A DNA stretch of 64,000 nucleotides from an uncultured Anaerolineae bacterium (GCA_903838415.1 CAILYI010000146.1:1-64000), one strand, 5' to 3'. Positions 20,187-30,202 are shown, numbered from the stretch's first letter. Notes: a model not told the origin generated them from the sequence alone. Translations and numbers: made by a program.

Positions 20187-22325
20187 TTATCTGCTCCCTC
20201 GCGCCATCAACCATTCCTGCACATCGATATGTTCCTCATTCGAGGCGGACTTGACCCGTTTGTATTTTCCATTCGGCAGCATGATGCGCGCGCGCAAATT
20301 GTCGTGCAGATAGGTTTCCAGCACATTGTCGCGCAAATCGCGCACATGTTCGGGTTTTTCAACCGGGAAAACGACTTCGACACGGTGATCGAGATTGCGC
20401 TGCATCAAATCGGCCGAGCCAAGATAAATTTCATCCTTGCCGCCGTTCAGGAAATAATAAAGGCGGCTGTGTTCGAGATAGCGGCCGACAATACTGATGA
20501 CGTTGATATTTTCGCTGACACCCTTGATGCCGGCCCGCAGACAGCACATGCCGCGCACCAACAAATCGACCTGCACCCCGGCTTGCGATGCCTCGTACAA
20601 TAAAGCGATCATGCCCGGGTCAACCACGGAGTTGGCTTTGAAGATCAGGTGCGCCTTCTGCTTGGCCCTGGCGTGCTCCATTTCGCGCCGGATGAGCGTT
20701 TCCAGGCGCTGCCGCAGGTTTACCGGGGCCACAAGCAGCTTACGATAATCCTGTTTGGTGGAATAACCGGTCAGATAGTTGAACAAATCGCTGGCATCCG
20801 CGCCCATGGCTTCGTCACAGGTGAACATGCCAATATCCTCGTAAATGCGGGAGGTGTTGGCATTGTAATTTCCAGTTGCCAGGTGCAGGTAGCGGCGGAT
20901 GCCCTCGCCTTCCTGGCGCACCGCCATGGCAATCTTGCTGTGCGTTTTGAGCCCAACCAGGCCATAAACAACATGAACCCCGGCCTGCTCCAGCATGCGC
21001 GCCCAGCCGATATTGCTTTCCTCGTCGAAACGCGCCTTGAGCTCCACCAGCACGGCCACCTGTTTGCCGCGCTCCGAGGCTTCGAGCAAAGCTTCCACAA
21101 CGGGAGAATTTTGTCCGACGCGGTAGAGCGTCTGTTTAATGGCCAAGACTTGCGGGTCACGCGCGGCAGCGTTTAAGAAATCAATCACCGGCGTGAATGA
21201 ATCATAGGGATGGTGGATCAAGATATTTCCCTGCCGGATGGCGTCAAAAATATCATTCCCCAAGGCGCTGTTTTTCAAGACGCGCGGAATCCTGGGTTTG
21301 TATGCCGGTATCTTCAAATCATGGCGTTCCACCTGATTATAGAGCTGCCACAAGCTGCTCATCCCAAGCGGACTCTCCAAAACGAACAAATCGTTATGGT
21401 GGATTTCAAGGTTATCCACCAGCAAATCGCGGATACCGGCGGGCATATTCTCATTGATGGCGACCTGCACCACCGAACCAAACTTACGCCGCCGGATGCT
21501 CTGCTGCATGGTTTCCAGCAAATCGTCAGCTTCCAATTCCTGAATCTCCACATCCGCATCACGAATGATACGGAAAGGATACCCGGCCATCACATGCATG
21601 CCAGGAAATAAGGATGCGAGATTCGCCGCGATGACCTGTTCCAGCCAGACAAAATAATGATGGTGCGGAATCGTGCCATCTTTGCGAACACCGCCCGAGG
21701 AGCGTTTGATCGGCAGCAGGCGCGGCAAAGTGTCCGGCACTTTGAGACGGGCGAATTTTTCCCGTCCCTTTTGGTCACGGATGACGATTGCGAAATTCAA
21801 GCTAAGGTTGGAAATATGCGGAAAAGGATGTCCCGGGTCAAGCGCAAGCGGCGTCAGAACCGGAAAGATGACTTCTTTGAAATAGTCGTCCACCCGTTCC
21901 TGCTGGGCTTTACTCAACTTTTCATAATCCTGGATGTGAATGCCGGCTTTATCCAGACGCGGCAAAATTTTGCGGTGCAGACAGCGCAAGGCATCGCCAT
22001 AAAGCTCCATCGACACCTTGCGGATGTCTGCGAGAACCTCGGGCGGGGTCAGGCCATCCGCAGAGACATCCATAATGCGGGCTTCCACTTGTTTGCAAAT
22101 ACCCGAAACCCGCACCATGAAGAACTCATCCAGGTTGGAGCCCAAAATAGCCAGAAATTTCAGCCTTTCCAGCAGAGGATTGCTTTCGTCGAAAGCTTCT
22201 TCCAGCACGCGGCGCTGAAATTCCAGCAAACTCAATTCTCGATTGACATAAAGCGAGGTAGCGCTGAAATTACCGGGAGGTTCACTATAAGGGGTCATCG
22301 CCACACTTCCATTTCCAGAATGCAT
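20187..22325 (-). CDS. ppk1: Polyphosphate kinase 1
   Basis: YVNRELSLLEFQRRVLEEA, LGSNLDEFFMVRVSG, LVELKARFDEESNIGWARMLEQAGVHVVYG, KTHSKIAMAVR, YLHLATGNYN. Confidence 0.96.
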   Translation of the reverse strand: MHSGNGSVAMTPYSEPPGNFSATSLYVNRELSLLEFQRRVLEEAFDESNPLLERLKFLAILGSNLDEFFMVRVSGICKQVEARIMDVSADGLTPPEVLADIRKVSMELYGDALRCLHRKILPRLDKAGIHIQDYEKLSKAQQERVDDYFKEVIFPVLTPLALDPGHPFPHISNLSLNFAIVIRDQKGREKFARLKVPDTLPRLLPIKRSSGGVRKDGTIPHHHYFVWLEQVIAANLASLFPGMHVMAGYPFRIIRDADVEIQELEADDLLETMQQSIRRRKFGSVVQVAINENMPAGIRDLLVDNLEIHHNDLFVLESPLGMSSLWQLYNQVERHDLKIPAYKPRIPRVLKNSALGNDIFDAIRQGNILIHHPYDSFTPVIDFLNAAARDPQVLAIKQTLYRVGQNSPVVEALLEASERGKQVAVLVELKARFDEESNIGWARMLEQAGVHVVYGLVGLKTHSKIAMAVRQEGEGIRRYLHLATGNYNANTSRIYEDIGMFTCDEAMGADASDLFNYLTGYSTKQDYRKLLVAPVNLRQRLETLIRREMEHARAKQKAHLIFKANSVVDPGMIALLYEASQAGVQVDLLVRGMCCLRAGIKGVSENINVISIVGRYLEHSRLYYFLNGGKDEIYLGSADLMQRNLDHRVEVVFPVEKPEHVRDLRDNVLETYLHDNLRARIMLPNGKYKRVKSASNEEHIDVQEWLMARGSR

Positions 22326-22532
22326 ACAGATCTCTTATTTTACACTGCAATTGAATAGCCAACGGGAGTGCGTCACCACAGCGGCTATGGTATAAATACC
22401 TCGGTAAAATTATTTTCAGGTAACCGTTCTCGAGGCATGATTTCACATCCAGGTTCGCCAGGTTTTTGGTAAAATAGCCCACTTGCCGCACATCAGGCGC
22501 ACCGAAGTTCATGCTCAAAGTTTTTCTCCGCA

Positions 22533-22619
22533 ACCTTTTTGCCACGAATAGCACGATTTTTCTCAAATTTTTCGTATCGATTCGCGTTATTCGTGGCTGA
22601 GCTTTTGTTGGTACGGTTC
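22533..22619. repeat. Dispersed inverted-repeat element, copy 2
   Basis: GCCACGAATA (22541) ... TATTCGTGGC (22597); same core and flank GGCTGAnnTTTnnTTGGTACNGTTC as copy 1. Confidence 0.8.
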
Positions 22620-22699
22620 TATCTATAAGCCCGGCTTGACATCCTAAAAAGATATTTTGAAATCATTAATGGTGAAACAGTATCCACCCAGGAGAAATA

Positions 22700-23707
22700 A
22701 TGGATAACCAATCCAAAATATTGGTCATCGATGATGAACCGATTGCCCGAATTACCATCGAAGCCCTGCTATCCCCTGAAAATTATAAACTTTATTTTGC
22801 CGAAAACGGGGTTGAAGGCGTAGCCTTGGCAATCGAAATCATGCCCGATATTATTCTGCTCGATGTGATGATGCCGGGCATCAACGGCTTCGAGGTTTGC
22901 AGACAAATCCGCCTGATCCCCAACCTGGCCGAAGTGCCCATTATATTGATTACATCCCTCGATGACCGGGAATCTCGGATGACTGGCCTGAAAGCCGGTG
23001 CGGATGATTTCATCACGAAACCTTTCGACATTTTCGAATTACTGGTGCGAATCCAGAACATGACCCGCCTGAATCGTTACCGGCTGTTAATGGAAAAGCG
23101 CCAGGAAGCTGAACGTCTGAACAACGATCTGATTATCGCTTACGATAAAACCATCGAAGGCTGGTCGCGCGCCATCGACCTGCGCGATAAGAAAACCGAA
23201 GGCCACACCCAACGCGCCACCGAAATGACTATAAAGTTTGCCTGCGCCGTCGGGCTGGATAAAGAGACCCAGGTTCATATCAAGCGCGGCGCCTTGCTGC
23301 ATGATGTCGGCAAATTGGGCATCCCCGATTCCATTTTGCTCAAAGCTGACACACTCAACGCTGAAGAATGGGAAATCATGCACCAGCACCCCATCTATGC
23401 TTACAATTGGCTGTATCCGATCGAATACCTGCGTCCCGCCATTGATATTCCCTTCTGTCACCACGAAAAATGGGATGGCAGCGGCTATCCGCGCGGATTG
23501 AAAGGAAATGAGATTCCGCTTGCGGCCCGCCTGTTCGCCATTGTGGATGTTTGGGACGCCCTGATCTCCGACCGCCCCTACCGCAAAGCCATGCTCCCAA
23601 ACCAGATCTGGCATTATATCCTGGAGCAATCCGGCAGACACTTCGACCCGGAAATAGTGGAGCACTTTACGAGTACCTTTGCCAAAGTATCAGAAACATC
23701 CAAATAA
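22700..23707 (+). CDS. Response regulator with HD-GYP domain
   Basis: LVIDDEPIARITIEALL, LDVMMPGINGFEVC, ALLHDVGKLGIPD, HHEKWDGSGYPRGLKGNEIPLAARLFAIVDVWDAL. Confidence 0.95.
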   Translation: MDNQSKILVIDDEPIARITIEALLSPENYKLYFAENGVEGVALAIEIMPDIILLDVMMPGINGFEVCRQIRLIPNLAEVPIILITSLDDRESRMTGLKAGADDFITKPFDIFELLVRIQNMTRLNRYRLLMEKRQEAERLNNDLIIAYDKTIEGWSRAIDLRDKKTEGHTQRATEMTIKFACAVGLDKETQVHIKRGALLHDVGKLGIPDSILLKADTLNAEEWEIMHQHPIYAYNWLYPIEYLRPAIDIPFCHHEKWDGSGYPRGLKGNEIPLAARLFAIVDVWDALISDRPYRKAMLPNQIWHYILEQSGRHFDPEIVEHFTSTFAKVSETSK

Positions 23708-23732
23708 AGGGAACCCTTCACGAGGAAACACA

Positions 23733-25034
23733 ATGTTGAAAGTAGCGGTGATCGGCGGCGGCTCGACCTATACCCCTGAACTTGTTAACGGATTTTTGTC
23801 TCGCATGTCTCAATTTCCACTGGATGAGTTGTGGCTGATGGATATCGATGTCGCGCGCCTCGATGTGGTCGGCGGCTTTGCCCAACGCATGGTGGAATAT
23901 CAGGGTTCGCCTTTCAAAGTAGCGCTAACCACCAATCAACGCGAAGCTGTCAGGGGCGCCAGCTACGTCACCACGCAGCTGCGCGTCGGTCACATGGAAG
24001 CCCGCCGCAAAGATGAATATCTCGGGCTGCGGCATGGGCTGATCGGACAGGAAACCACCGGCCTGGGCGGCATGGCAAAAGCCCTGCGCACCATCCCGAT
24101 TATCCTGAAAATTGCGCGGGATATGCATGAATTATCCATCCCTGACGCCACTCTGATTAACTTCACCAACCCCGCCGGTCTGATTACACAAGCCTTGAGC
24201 AAATACGCCCCTGAAACGCCCGCCGTGGGCGTCTGTAATATCCCGCTCACAACCAGGATGAAACTGATCGAAAGCCTCGAAAAGGCCACGGGCAGGAAAA
24301 TTGATCCTGCCCAAACGGAGTTGAAGACTCTCGGGCTGAATCATCTCACCTGGCACCGCGGCTTCACCGTCGATGGCGAGGATGTCTGGCCGCAAGTCAT
24401 CAGCGAATTTGTCAGGCAGCTAAAAACCGAAAACCATCCAGAATGGGATGCGCGCACCATTGAAGTGCTGCGCATGATTCCCAACCCGTACTTGCAGTAT
24501 TTTTATCATACCGATAAGAAGCTCAAAGCACAGGAAAGTTGGCCGCCCTCACGCGCTGAAGAAGTGATCGAGGTCGAAAAGGTGCTGCTGCAAGCCTACG
24601 CCGATCCCAACCTGAAAGAACCTCCCGCGGAATTGATGAAACGCGGCGGCGCCTATTACTCGACGGTTGCCACGCAGCTGCTCAACGCCCACTTCAACGA
24701 CCTGGGGGAAACGCACGTTGTCAACCTGCGCAATAACGGCGCGGTCAAGGAATGGCCCGCCGATTGGGTGCTGGAAATGCCCGCCGTGGTAAAAAAGAGC
24801 GGCATTACGCCCATCCCAACCGAACCTTTGCCCCCGGCGCAGTTCGGGCTGATTGCAGCCGTCAAAGCGTACGAATTGCTGACGGTTGAGGCCGCGGTAC
24901 ATGGCGATCGCGACGCCGCCTATCAGGCCCTGCTGGCAAATCCGCTCGGACCGAAAGCTGATAAAATTCAGGCCGTGCTCGACGATTTATTGGAAACGCA
25001 TCGCGAGCACCTGCCCCAATTTTGGAAGAAGTAG
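23733..25034 (+). CDS. Glycoside hydrolase family 4 (6-phospho-beta-glucosidase type)
   Basis: MLKVAVIGGGSTYTPELVNGFLSR, GVCNIPLTTR, LGLNHLTWHRGF; start refined to ATG 23733. Confidence 0.92.
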   Translation: MLKVAVIGGGSTYTPELVNGFLSRMSQFPLDELWLMDIDVARLDVVGGFAQRMVEYQGSPFKVALTTNQREAVRGASYVTTQLRVGHMEARRKDEYLGLRHGLIGQETTGLGGMAKALRTIPIILKIARDMHELSIPDATLINFTNPAGLITQALSKYAPETPAVGVCNIPLTTRMKLIESLEKATGRKIDPAQTELKTLGLNHLTWHRGFTVDGEDVWPQVISEFVRQLKTENHPEWDARTIEVLRMIPNPYLQYFYHTDKKLKAQESWPPSRAEEVIEVEKVLLQAYADPNLKEPPAELMKRGGAYYSTVATQLLNAHFNDLGETHVVNLRNNGAVKEWPADWVLEMPAVVKKSGITPIPTEPLPPAQFGLIAAVKAYELLTVEAAVHGDRDAAYQALLANPLGPKADKIQAVLDDLLETHREHLPQFWKK

Positions 25035-25044
25035 GAGAATTGAC

Positions 25045-25875
25045 TTGGCGCTACGCCTCATCATCAACGCTGACGACTACGGACGCAGCCCGGATATTTC
25101 ACGCGGAATTCGTGATGCCCACCTGCATGGCATGGTTACATCCACCTCCTGCATGATGATCATGCCTTCTGTGGTGGCCAACATCAAAATCGCCCTGCAG
25201 GAGACACCCAACCTGGGCCTGGGCGTGCACCTGGTGCTGACTTCGGGAAAGCCGCTGCTGCCAGCCTCGCAAATCTCCACGTTTACCAAAGCCGGGGGCG
25301 AATTCTTGAATATCACGGAACTCGTCAAGCGTCTCCCCAACCTCGACCCTGACGAAGCCAAAGCCGAATGGCACGCTCAGGTGGAAGCCTTCATCGCCGC
25401 CGCCGAGAAGAAGCCCACCCATATCGATGCGCACCATCATGTCTCTTATTTCACTCCGAACTTGCTCCAGGCCTTTCTCGAGCTGGCCCGCGAATACGAC
25501 ATTGCCGTCCGTTTGCCGATCGCCTACAAAATGGAGGCGGGCGCATTTGGTCTGCCCGCGAAACTGGTGGAACAAATCCTCGATTTTGGCCCCCGCATCC
25601 TGGAAGAATTCCAACCACGCAGCCCCGATGCCTTCTTTGCATCCTTCTACGATAAAAACGCCACGCGTGGAGAGTTTCTGCGAATCTTGAGCCATTTTCT
25701 TCCCAACGGAACCTTTGAAATCATGTGCCATCCCGGTTATGTGGATGAAGCCTTCGCCAGAGAATCCGCCTACGCCTATCAGCGCATGAACGAGTTTGAG
25801 ATTCTGACAGATCCGACCATGCGCAATGAAGTCGAAAAACGCGGCATCCAATTGATCAGTTTTGCGCAGTTGTAA
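25045..25875 (+). CDS. ChbG/HpnK (YdjC) family carbohydrate deacetylase
   Basis: LRLIINADDYGRSPDISRGI, GLGVHLVLTSGKPL, PTHIDAHHHVSYF; TTG start after AGGAGAA. Confidence 0.9.
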   Translation: MALRLIINADDYGRSPDISRGIRDAHLHGMVTSTSCMMIMPSVVANIKIALQETPNLGLGVHLVLTSGKPLLPASQISTFTKAGGEFLNITELVKRLPNLDPDEAKAEWHAQVEAFIAAAEKKPTHIDAHHHVSYFTPNLLQAFLELAREYDIAVRLPIAYKMEAGAFGLPAKLVEQILDFGPRILEEFQPRSPDAFFASFYDKNATRGEFLRILSHFLPNGTFEIMCHPGYVDEAFARESAYAYQRMNEFEILTDPTMRNEVEKRGIQLISFAQL

Positions 25876-25896
25876 ACTGAAAGATTTACCCGTGAA

Positions 25897-25930
25897 GCAA
25901 AAGGACAGGCCGAGTGGCCTGTCCTTTTGC
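25897..25930. terminator. Strong bidirectional terminator
   Basis: GCAAAAGGACAGGCC-gagt-GGCCTGTCCTTTTGC, 15 bp perfect stem between convergent genes. Confidence 0.85.
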
Positions 25931-25955
25931 TTTCTCTGTTTTCACCACGCTGCGA

Positions 25956-26993
25956 CTAATGCGTCTCTGTCACCTTGGTGATACTGCGCGGCTTTTCGGT
26001 GTCATAGCCTTTGACAACCGTCAGATGGCAGGCGAATAATTGGGCGGCGACAATCGCCACCAGCGGAGTCAGCCACTCGGGAATACCGGCGGGAAGGCGA
26101 ATGGGCGATTGCGCCAGCGCCAGCGCGCGCTCGTCATTGGAAATCACCACCAACTCGGCATCATGTGTCTGGCGCAGGCGGGTGAGCATTTCGAGCATCG
26201 AATCAAACACTTTGCCCTGCGGCGTTACCGCCATCACCGGAAATCCGCCTTCGACCATGGCAATCGGCCCATGCTGGAAATCGGCGGAAGAATATGGTTC
26301 TGCCACCACGTAGCTGAGTTCTTTCATCTTGAGCGCCCATTCAAAGGCGGTGGCGTAGTTAAATCCACGCCCAAGCACCACGCACTGATTCATATAACGG
26401 AAGCGCTCCGCCATGCGGGCGATGGCGGCATCCTGAAGCAGCACTTCATCAATCCAGGCGGGCACTTTTTCCAGTTCCTGCCAGTAGCTTTCATCGCCGC
26501 TCAAGGCAGCGGAAATCATCGCCAGCCCGAGCAGCTCGGCGCTGTAGGTTTTGGTGGCAGCGACGGCTTTTTCATCTCCAGCCTGAATATCCAGCACCAA
26601 ATCGGCGGCATCAGCCAGCGGGGAATTGGGCGCGTTGGTAATCGCCAGAGTCAGACATCCCTGGCGGCGACCTTCAGTCAACACACTGACGATGTCAGGA
26701 GATTGGCCCGATTGCGAGACGCCCACCACCAGCGCCCCATCCAGGCGAGGCGGCTCGGCGTAATACGTAAACAGCGATGGGGTGGCCAGCGCCAGCGGCA
26801 AGTGATTGTGCGCGCCCCACAGATAGTTGGCATAGCGCCCGGCATTGTCAGAGGTGCCGCGCGCCGCCAGAAAAACATATTTCACTTCGCGCGCCTTAAT
26901 CGCTTCGGCAATCTTCAACGCCGTTTCGCGCTGGGAACGCAGTAATTCTCGCAAGCGGCGGGGTTGTTCCAAAATTTCATCATGCAGTGCCAT
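25956..26993 (-). CDS. SIS-domain aminosugar isomerase/deaminase (GlmS C-terminal-like)
   Basis: MALHDEILEQPRRLRELL, FLAARGTSDNAGRYANYLWG, VVGVSQSGQSPDIVSVL, VLGRGFNYATAFEWALKMKELSYVVAEPYSSADFQHGP. Confidence 0.9.
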   Translation of the reverse strand: MALHDEILEQPRRLRELLRSQRETALKIAEAIKAREVKYVFLAARGTSDNAGRYANYLWGAHNHLPLALATPSLFTYYAEPPRLDGALVVGVSQSGQSPDIVSVLTEGRRQGCLTLAITNAPNSPLADAADLVLDIQAGDEKAVAATKTYSAELLGLAMISAALSGDESYWQELEKVPAWIDEVLLQDAAIARMAERFRYMNQCVVLGRGFNYATAFEWALKMKELSYVVAEPYSSADFQHGPIAMVEGGFPVMAVTPQGKVFDSMLEMLTRLRQTHDAELVVISNDERALALAQSPIRLPAGIPEWLTPLVAIVAAQLFACHLTVVKGYDTEKPRSITKVTETH

Positions 26994-27091
26994 GAATGTC
27001 TCACTTCCAATTGTAGATGTACTTTTCAGCAGGGTGTGAAGTCACACCGCGAAATATCTCTGATTTTGATGATGCAGAGAAACGGAAATTT

Positions 27092-27982
27092 TCAGGCTTC
27101 CCAACGCGCATAGACGGCCTGGGAAAGCAAACGCCCGCGACTTTTTTCGCGCATCACCAACTCACCCGCATCCGTTTTTCCGTTAAACGGACTCAGCATT
27201 TCATCCAGGCTTTGATACAAATGCACGCCCGAAGCGCGGATGGCATACATCGTCAGCGCCACAAAAAGCGGGGAATCGCTCAAAACCGCCCGACAAACCT
27301 GCAATAGCGCGGGCAGGGATTCATACACTTCCCAGATTTCACCCTTGGGCCCACGTCCAAACTTGGGCGGGTCCAGGATGATGCCGTCATACTTGGCGCC
27401 GCGGCGAGTCTCGCGCTCAACGAATTTCAACGCATCATCCACAATCCAGCGGATGGGTTTTTGCTCCAGACCCGAAAGGATTTGATTATCCCGCGCCCAG
27501 GTGACCGATTTTTTGGAGGCGTCGACGTGCGTGACCGAGGCCCCGGCCTTGGCCGCCACCAACGAAGCCAGCCCGGTATAACCGAATAGATTAAGCACCT
27601 TCACCGGGCGGGCGGCCTTCTCGATCAGGGCTGCTGTCCAATCCCAATGCGCCGCCACTTCAGGGAAAACGCCCAAATGCCGCCCCGGCGTGGTCATCAC
27701 ATCAAACCGGATGCCTTTATAGGTCATCTGCCATTTATCCGGGACGGCTTTTTTGATATCCCAATGGCCACCGCTCTCTTCGCTGGTCGGCTGAAAAACG
27801 CCGTGGACATCGCGCCAGGCCGATTCGGGTAATCCACGCTTCCAGATGGCTTGCACTTCCGGGCGCACAAAACGGTATGGGCCAAAGCGCTCCAGCTTGA
27901 GCCCATCGCCGCTATCGAGCAGTTCGTAATCTTTCCAATCAGGAGATTCCAGCAAAGTTAAATTCATCAAGGCATCCTGCAA
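27092..27982 (-). CDS. Class I SAM-dependent methyltransferase (RlmI/RlmK-like)
   Basis: VKVLNLFGYTGLASLVAAKAGASVTHVDASKKSVTWARDN, YDGIILDPPKFGRGPKGE. Confidence 0.88.
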   Translation of the reverse strand: MQDALMNLTLLESPDWKDYELLDSGDGLKLERFGPYRFVRPEVQAIWKRGLPESAWRDVHGVFQPTSEESGGHWDIKKAVPDKWQMTYKGIRFDVMTTPGRHLGVFPEVAAHWDWTAALIEKAARPVKVLNLFGYTGLASLVAAKAGASVTHVDASKKSVTWARDNQILSGLEQKPIRWIVDDALKFVERETRRGAKYDGIILDPPKFGRGPKGEIWEVYESLPALLQVCRAVLSDSPLFVALTMYAIRASGVHLYQSLDEMLSPFNGKTDAGELVMREKSRGRLLSQAVYARWEA

Positions 27983-28002
27983 AAGCGTATTTTATTGAAA
28001 TA

Positions 28003-28195
28003 GTGGGCGCAAAAAACGCTCCACACAAGCAAAGTGGGGGAAAGCGACAAAAAAACATACCAAAGTGGGGCATACCAGGTGAAAACAGTTAACAAACTTC
28101 TTAAGAAGTGGGGGAAAAAGTATATTGCCTCTTGAATCGCAATAATAATAGGTGTAGAATATGCTTGTAAGTGGGTGAAAGTGGGTCGAAGTGGA
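28003..28195 (+). promoter_or_regulatory. mraZ promoter with extended MraZ-box (GTGGG) array
   Basis: GTGGG at 28003, 28034, 28065, 28108, 28171, 28181 and GTGGA at 28191; -35 TTGAAT 28132, 17 bp spacer, -10 TAGAAT 28155. Confidence 0.8.
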
Positions 28196-28246
28196 GCGCC
28201 AGGCGAAATGTCCGGCGTTCTGTATATTAAAGGAGAAGTAGAACTA

Positions 28247-28687
28247 ATGTTCTTAGGCCAGTATCAACACTCTCTCGACGAAAAAGGACGCCTGACAATT
28301 CCAGCGGCGTTCCGTGATGCGTTGGGAGAGGGGGCCTTTATCTCCCAAGGATTCGACCGCAACTTGATGGTGATGAGCTCGGCCTACTTTCAGCAGGTTT
28401 ACGACCGCATCAACGCCCTGAGCATCACCGATTCCGCAGCCCGCATGCTGCGCCGTCTCATCTTTTCATCCGCCTATCAGGTGGAAGTGGATAAAGCCGG
28501 ACGCATTCTTTTGCCGCAAAACCTGCGCCAGTTCCTGACGATCAATGGAGAGGCCATGCTGGTCGGCCAGGGCGAATATTTCGAAATTTGGATGCCCGCC
28601 GAATGGGCACGCCAGATGCAGACTCTCCAGGATGCGGAAGCTAATGCTCAGCGCTTCTCCACGCTTGATCTCTCTTCGAGACTGTAG
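28247..28687 (+). CDS. mraZ: Transcriptional regulator MraZ
   Basis: MFLGQYQHSLDEKGRLTIPAAFRDAL...; start refined to ATG 28247 with AAAGGAG upstream. Confidence 0.96.
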   Translation: MFLGQYQHSLDEKGRLTIPAAFRDALGEGAFISQGFDRNLMVMSSAYFQQVYDRINALSITDSAARMLRRLIFSSAYQVEVDKAGRILLPQNLRQFLTINGEAMLVGQGEYFEIWMPAEWARQMQTLQDAEANAQRFSTLDLSSRL

Positions 28688-28688
28688 C

Positions 28689-29627
28689 ATGGCCAGCGCG
28701 CCGCACCTGCCTGTACTTTACCAAACCATTATAACCGCATTAGAGCCCAAATCCGGCGGGCGCTATATCGACGGTACGCTGGGAGCGGGCGGGCATGCTG
28801 CAGGGATTTTAGCCCAAAGCTCCCCTTCTGGCGAATTGCTCGGTCTGGATCTCGATCCGCAGGCGCTCGCCATCGCCCATGAGCGGCTCGCCCCTTTCGG
28901 GGAACGCGCCCACATCGTGCAGGCTTCGTATACAGCAATGAAAATCGAGGCTGCGAAGCTGGCCTGGGACGCGGTCGACGGCATCATCCTGGATTTTGGG
29001 GTTTCATCGATGCAGTTGGATACGCCTGAGCGTGGTTTCTCCTTTCTACACAGCGGGCCGCTCGATATGCGCTTCACCCCAAATGCTCCCGTATCTGGCG
29101 CGGGGACGCTCTCCGCGGCAGATCTGGTGAATACACTGCCGGAAGATGAGCTTGCCAATATTATCTTCCGCTACGGTGAAGAACGGCTCTCACGCAAAAT
29201 TGCCCGCACGATCGTCAATAACCGTCCAATCTACACCACCACAGAACTGGCCGACTTAATCCTTAAATATATCGGCAAGAAAGAACGCATTCACCCCGCC
29301 ACACGGACGTTCCAGGCCTTACGCATCGCCGTCAACAACGAGCTGGAATCTGTCGAAATGGTATTGCCGCTGGCGGTGATGCTGCTCAAACCCGGTGGAA
29401 GGCTGGCGGTAATTTCCTTTCATTCACTGGAAGACCGTCTCACAAAAGAATATTTCCGCCGCGAAAGCGTGGATTGCATTTGCCCGCCAAAGCAACCCAT
29501 TTGTACCTGCAATCATAAGGCGATTATTAAAGAACTAAATCGCAAACCCATCGAAGCCGATGAGGCCGAAAAACAGGATAATTCTCGTTCCAGAAGCGCA
29601 AAATTAAGAATGGCAGAAAAATTATGA
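28689..29627 (+). CDS. rsmH: 16S rRNA (cytosine1402-N4)-methyltransferase
   Basis: HLPVLYQTIITAL, GRYIDGTLGAGGHAAGIL, DGIILDFGVSSMQLDTPERGFSF, RTFQALRIAVNNEL. Confidence 0.96.
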   Translation: MASAPHLPVLYQTIITALEPKSGGRYIDGTLGAGGHAAGILAQSSPSGELLGLDLDPQALAIAHERLAPFGERAHIVQASYTAMKIEAAKLAWDAVDGIILDFGVSSMQLDTPERGFSFLHSGPLDMRFTPNAPVSGAGTLSAADLVNTLPEDELANIIFRYGEERLSRKIARTIVNNRPIYTTTELADLILKYIGKKERIHPATRTFQALRIAVNNELESVEMVLPLAVMLLKPGGRLAVISFHSLEDRLTKEYFRRESVDCICPPKQPICTCNHKAIIKELNRKPIEADEAEKQDNSRSRSAKLRMAEKL

Positions 29628-30202
29628 CTACTCTCACCAATGAATTCGCGCCCGAAGCAGCTCCCCGGCCCACCCGTTCCAGGCAAAAAGCACAGGGAAC
29701 GGACAAAGCGGGTTTTAACGCTTACCATGCCATCGCTGAAATGGCCGGCACATTACGCAATTATCAGAATATTCCGCTGAACTTCGGACGGCATTGGATT
29801 ACAGGTTTCCTGGCGATCATGGTGCTTGCGGGAATGCTTATCGGCCTGTATCTGAACGTTACCGCCCGCGCCGCCATTGCCGGACGAGAAATCCAAAACC
29901 TTGAAGCGGAAATTACGGCCAACAAGCGCGTCAATGCCGATCTGCAGACCCAAATCGCAGGCCTGCTCTCCTATCATTCCTTGGATGAACGCGCCAAAGC
30001 GATGGGCTTTGAGCCGCTCAAACAGGAAGAGATGGATTACATTGTTGTTCCGGGCTATTTCCCACAGCAAGGCGTAAGCCTAGTAACACCCACTGCTGAT
30101 GCAGACATCCTGGCCACGTCTCCGGAATACTCCGAATCGCTCTTTAGCTGGCTGGCTCGTCAAATGGAAATCGCTTCAGTACCGCTGTCACAGGTTCGGT
30201 AA
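29624..30202 (+). CDS. FtsL-like single-TM division protein (positional call)
   Basis: Single TM then coiled-coil-like stretch (AAIAGREIQNLEAEITANKRVNADLQTQIAGLLSYHSLDERAKAMGFEPL) between rsmH and the PBP gene. Confidence 0.6.
   Translation: MTTLTNEFAPEAAPRPTRSRQKAQGTDKAGFNAYHAIAEMAGTLRNYQNIPLNFGRHWITGFLAIMVLAGMLIGLYLNVTARAAIAGREIQNLEAEITANKRVNADLQTQIAGLLSYHSLDERAKAMGFEPLKQEEMDYIVVPGYFPQQGVSLVTPTADADILATSPEYSESLFSWLARQMEIASVPLSQVR

Noticed and set aside
25099-25851. 250-aa minus-strand ORF antisense to the ChbG-like gene
   Set aside because: No recognisable domain; fully antisense to a supported CDS.
26040-26945. 301-aa plus-strand ORF antisense to the SIS-domain gene
   Set aside because: Antisense artefact; His/Arg/Gly-rich composition with no domain signal.
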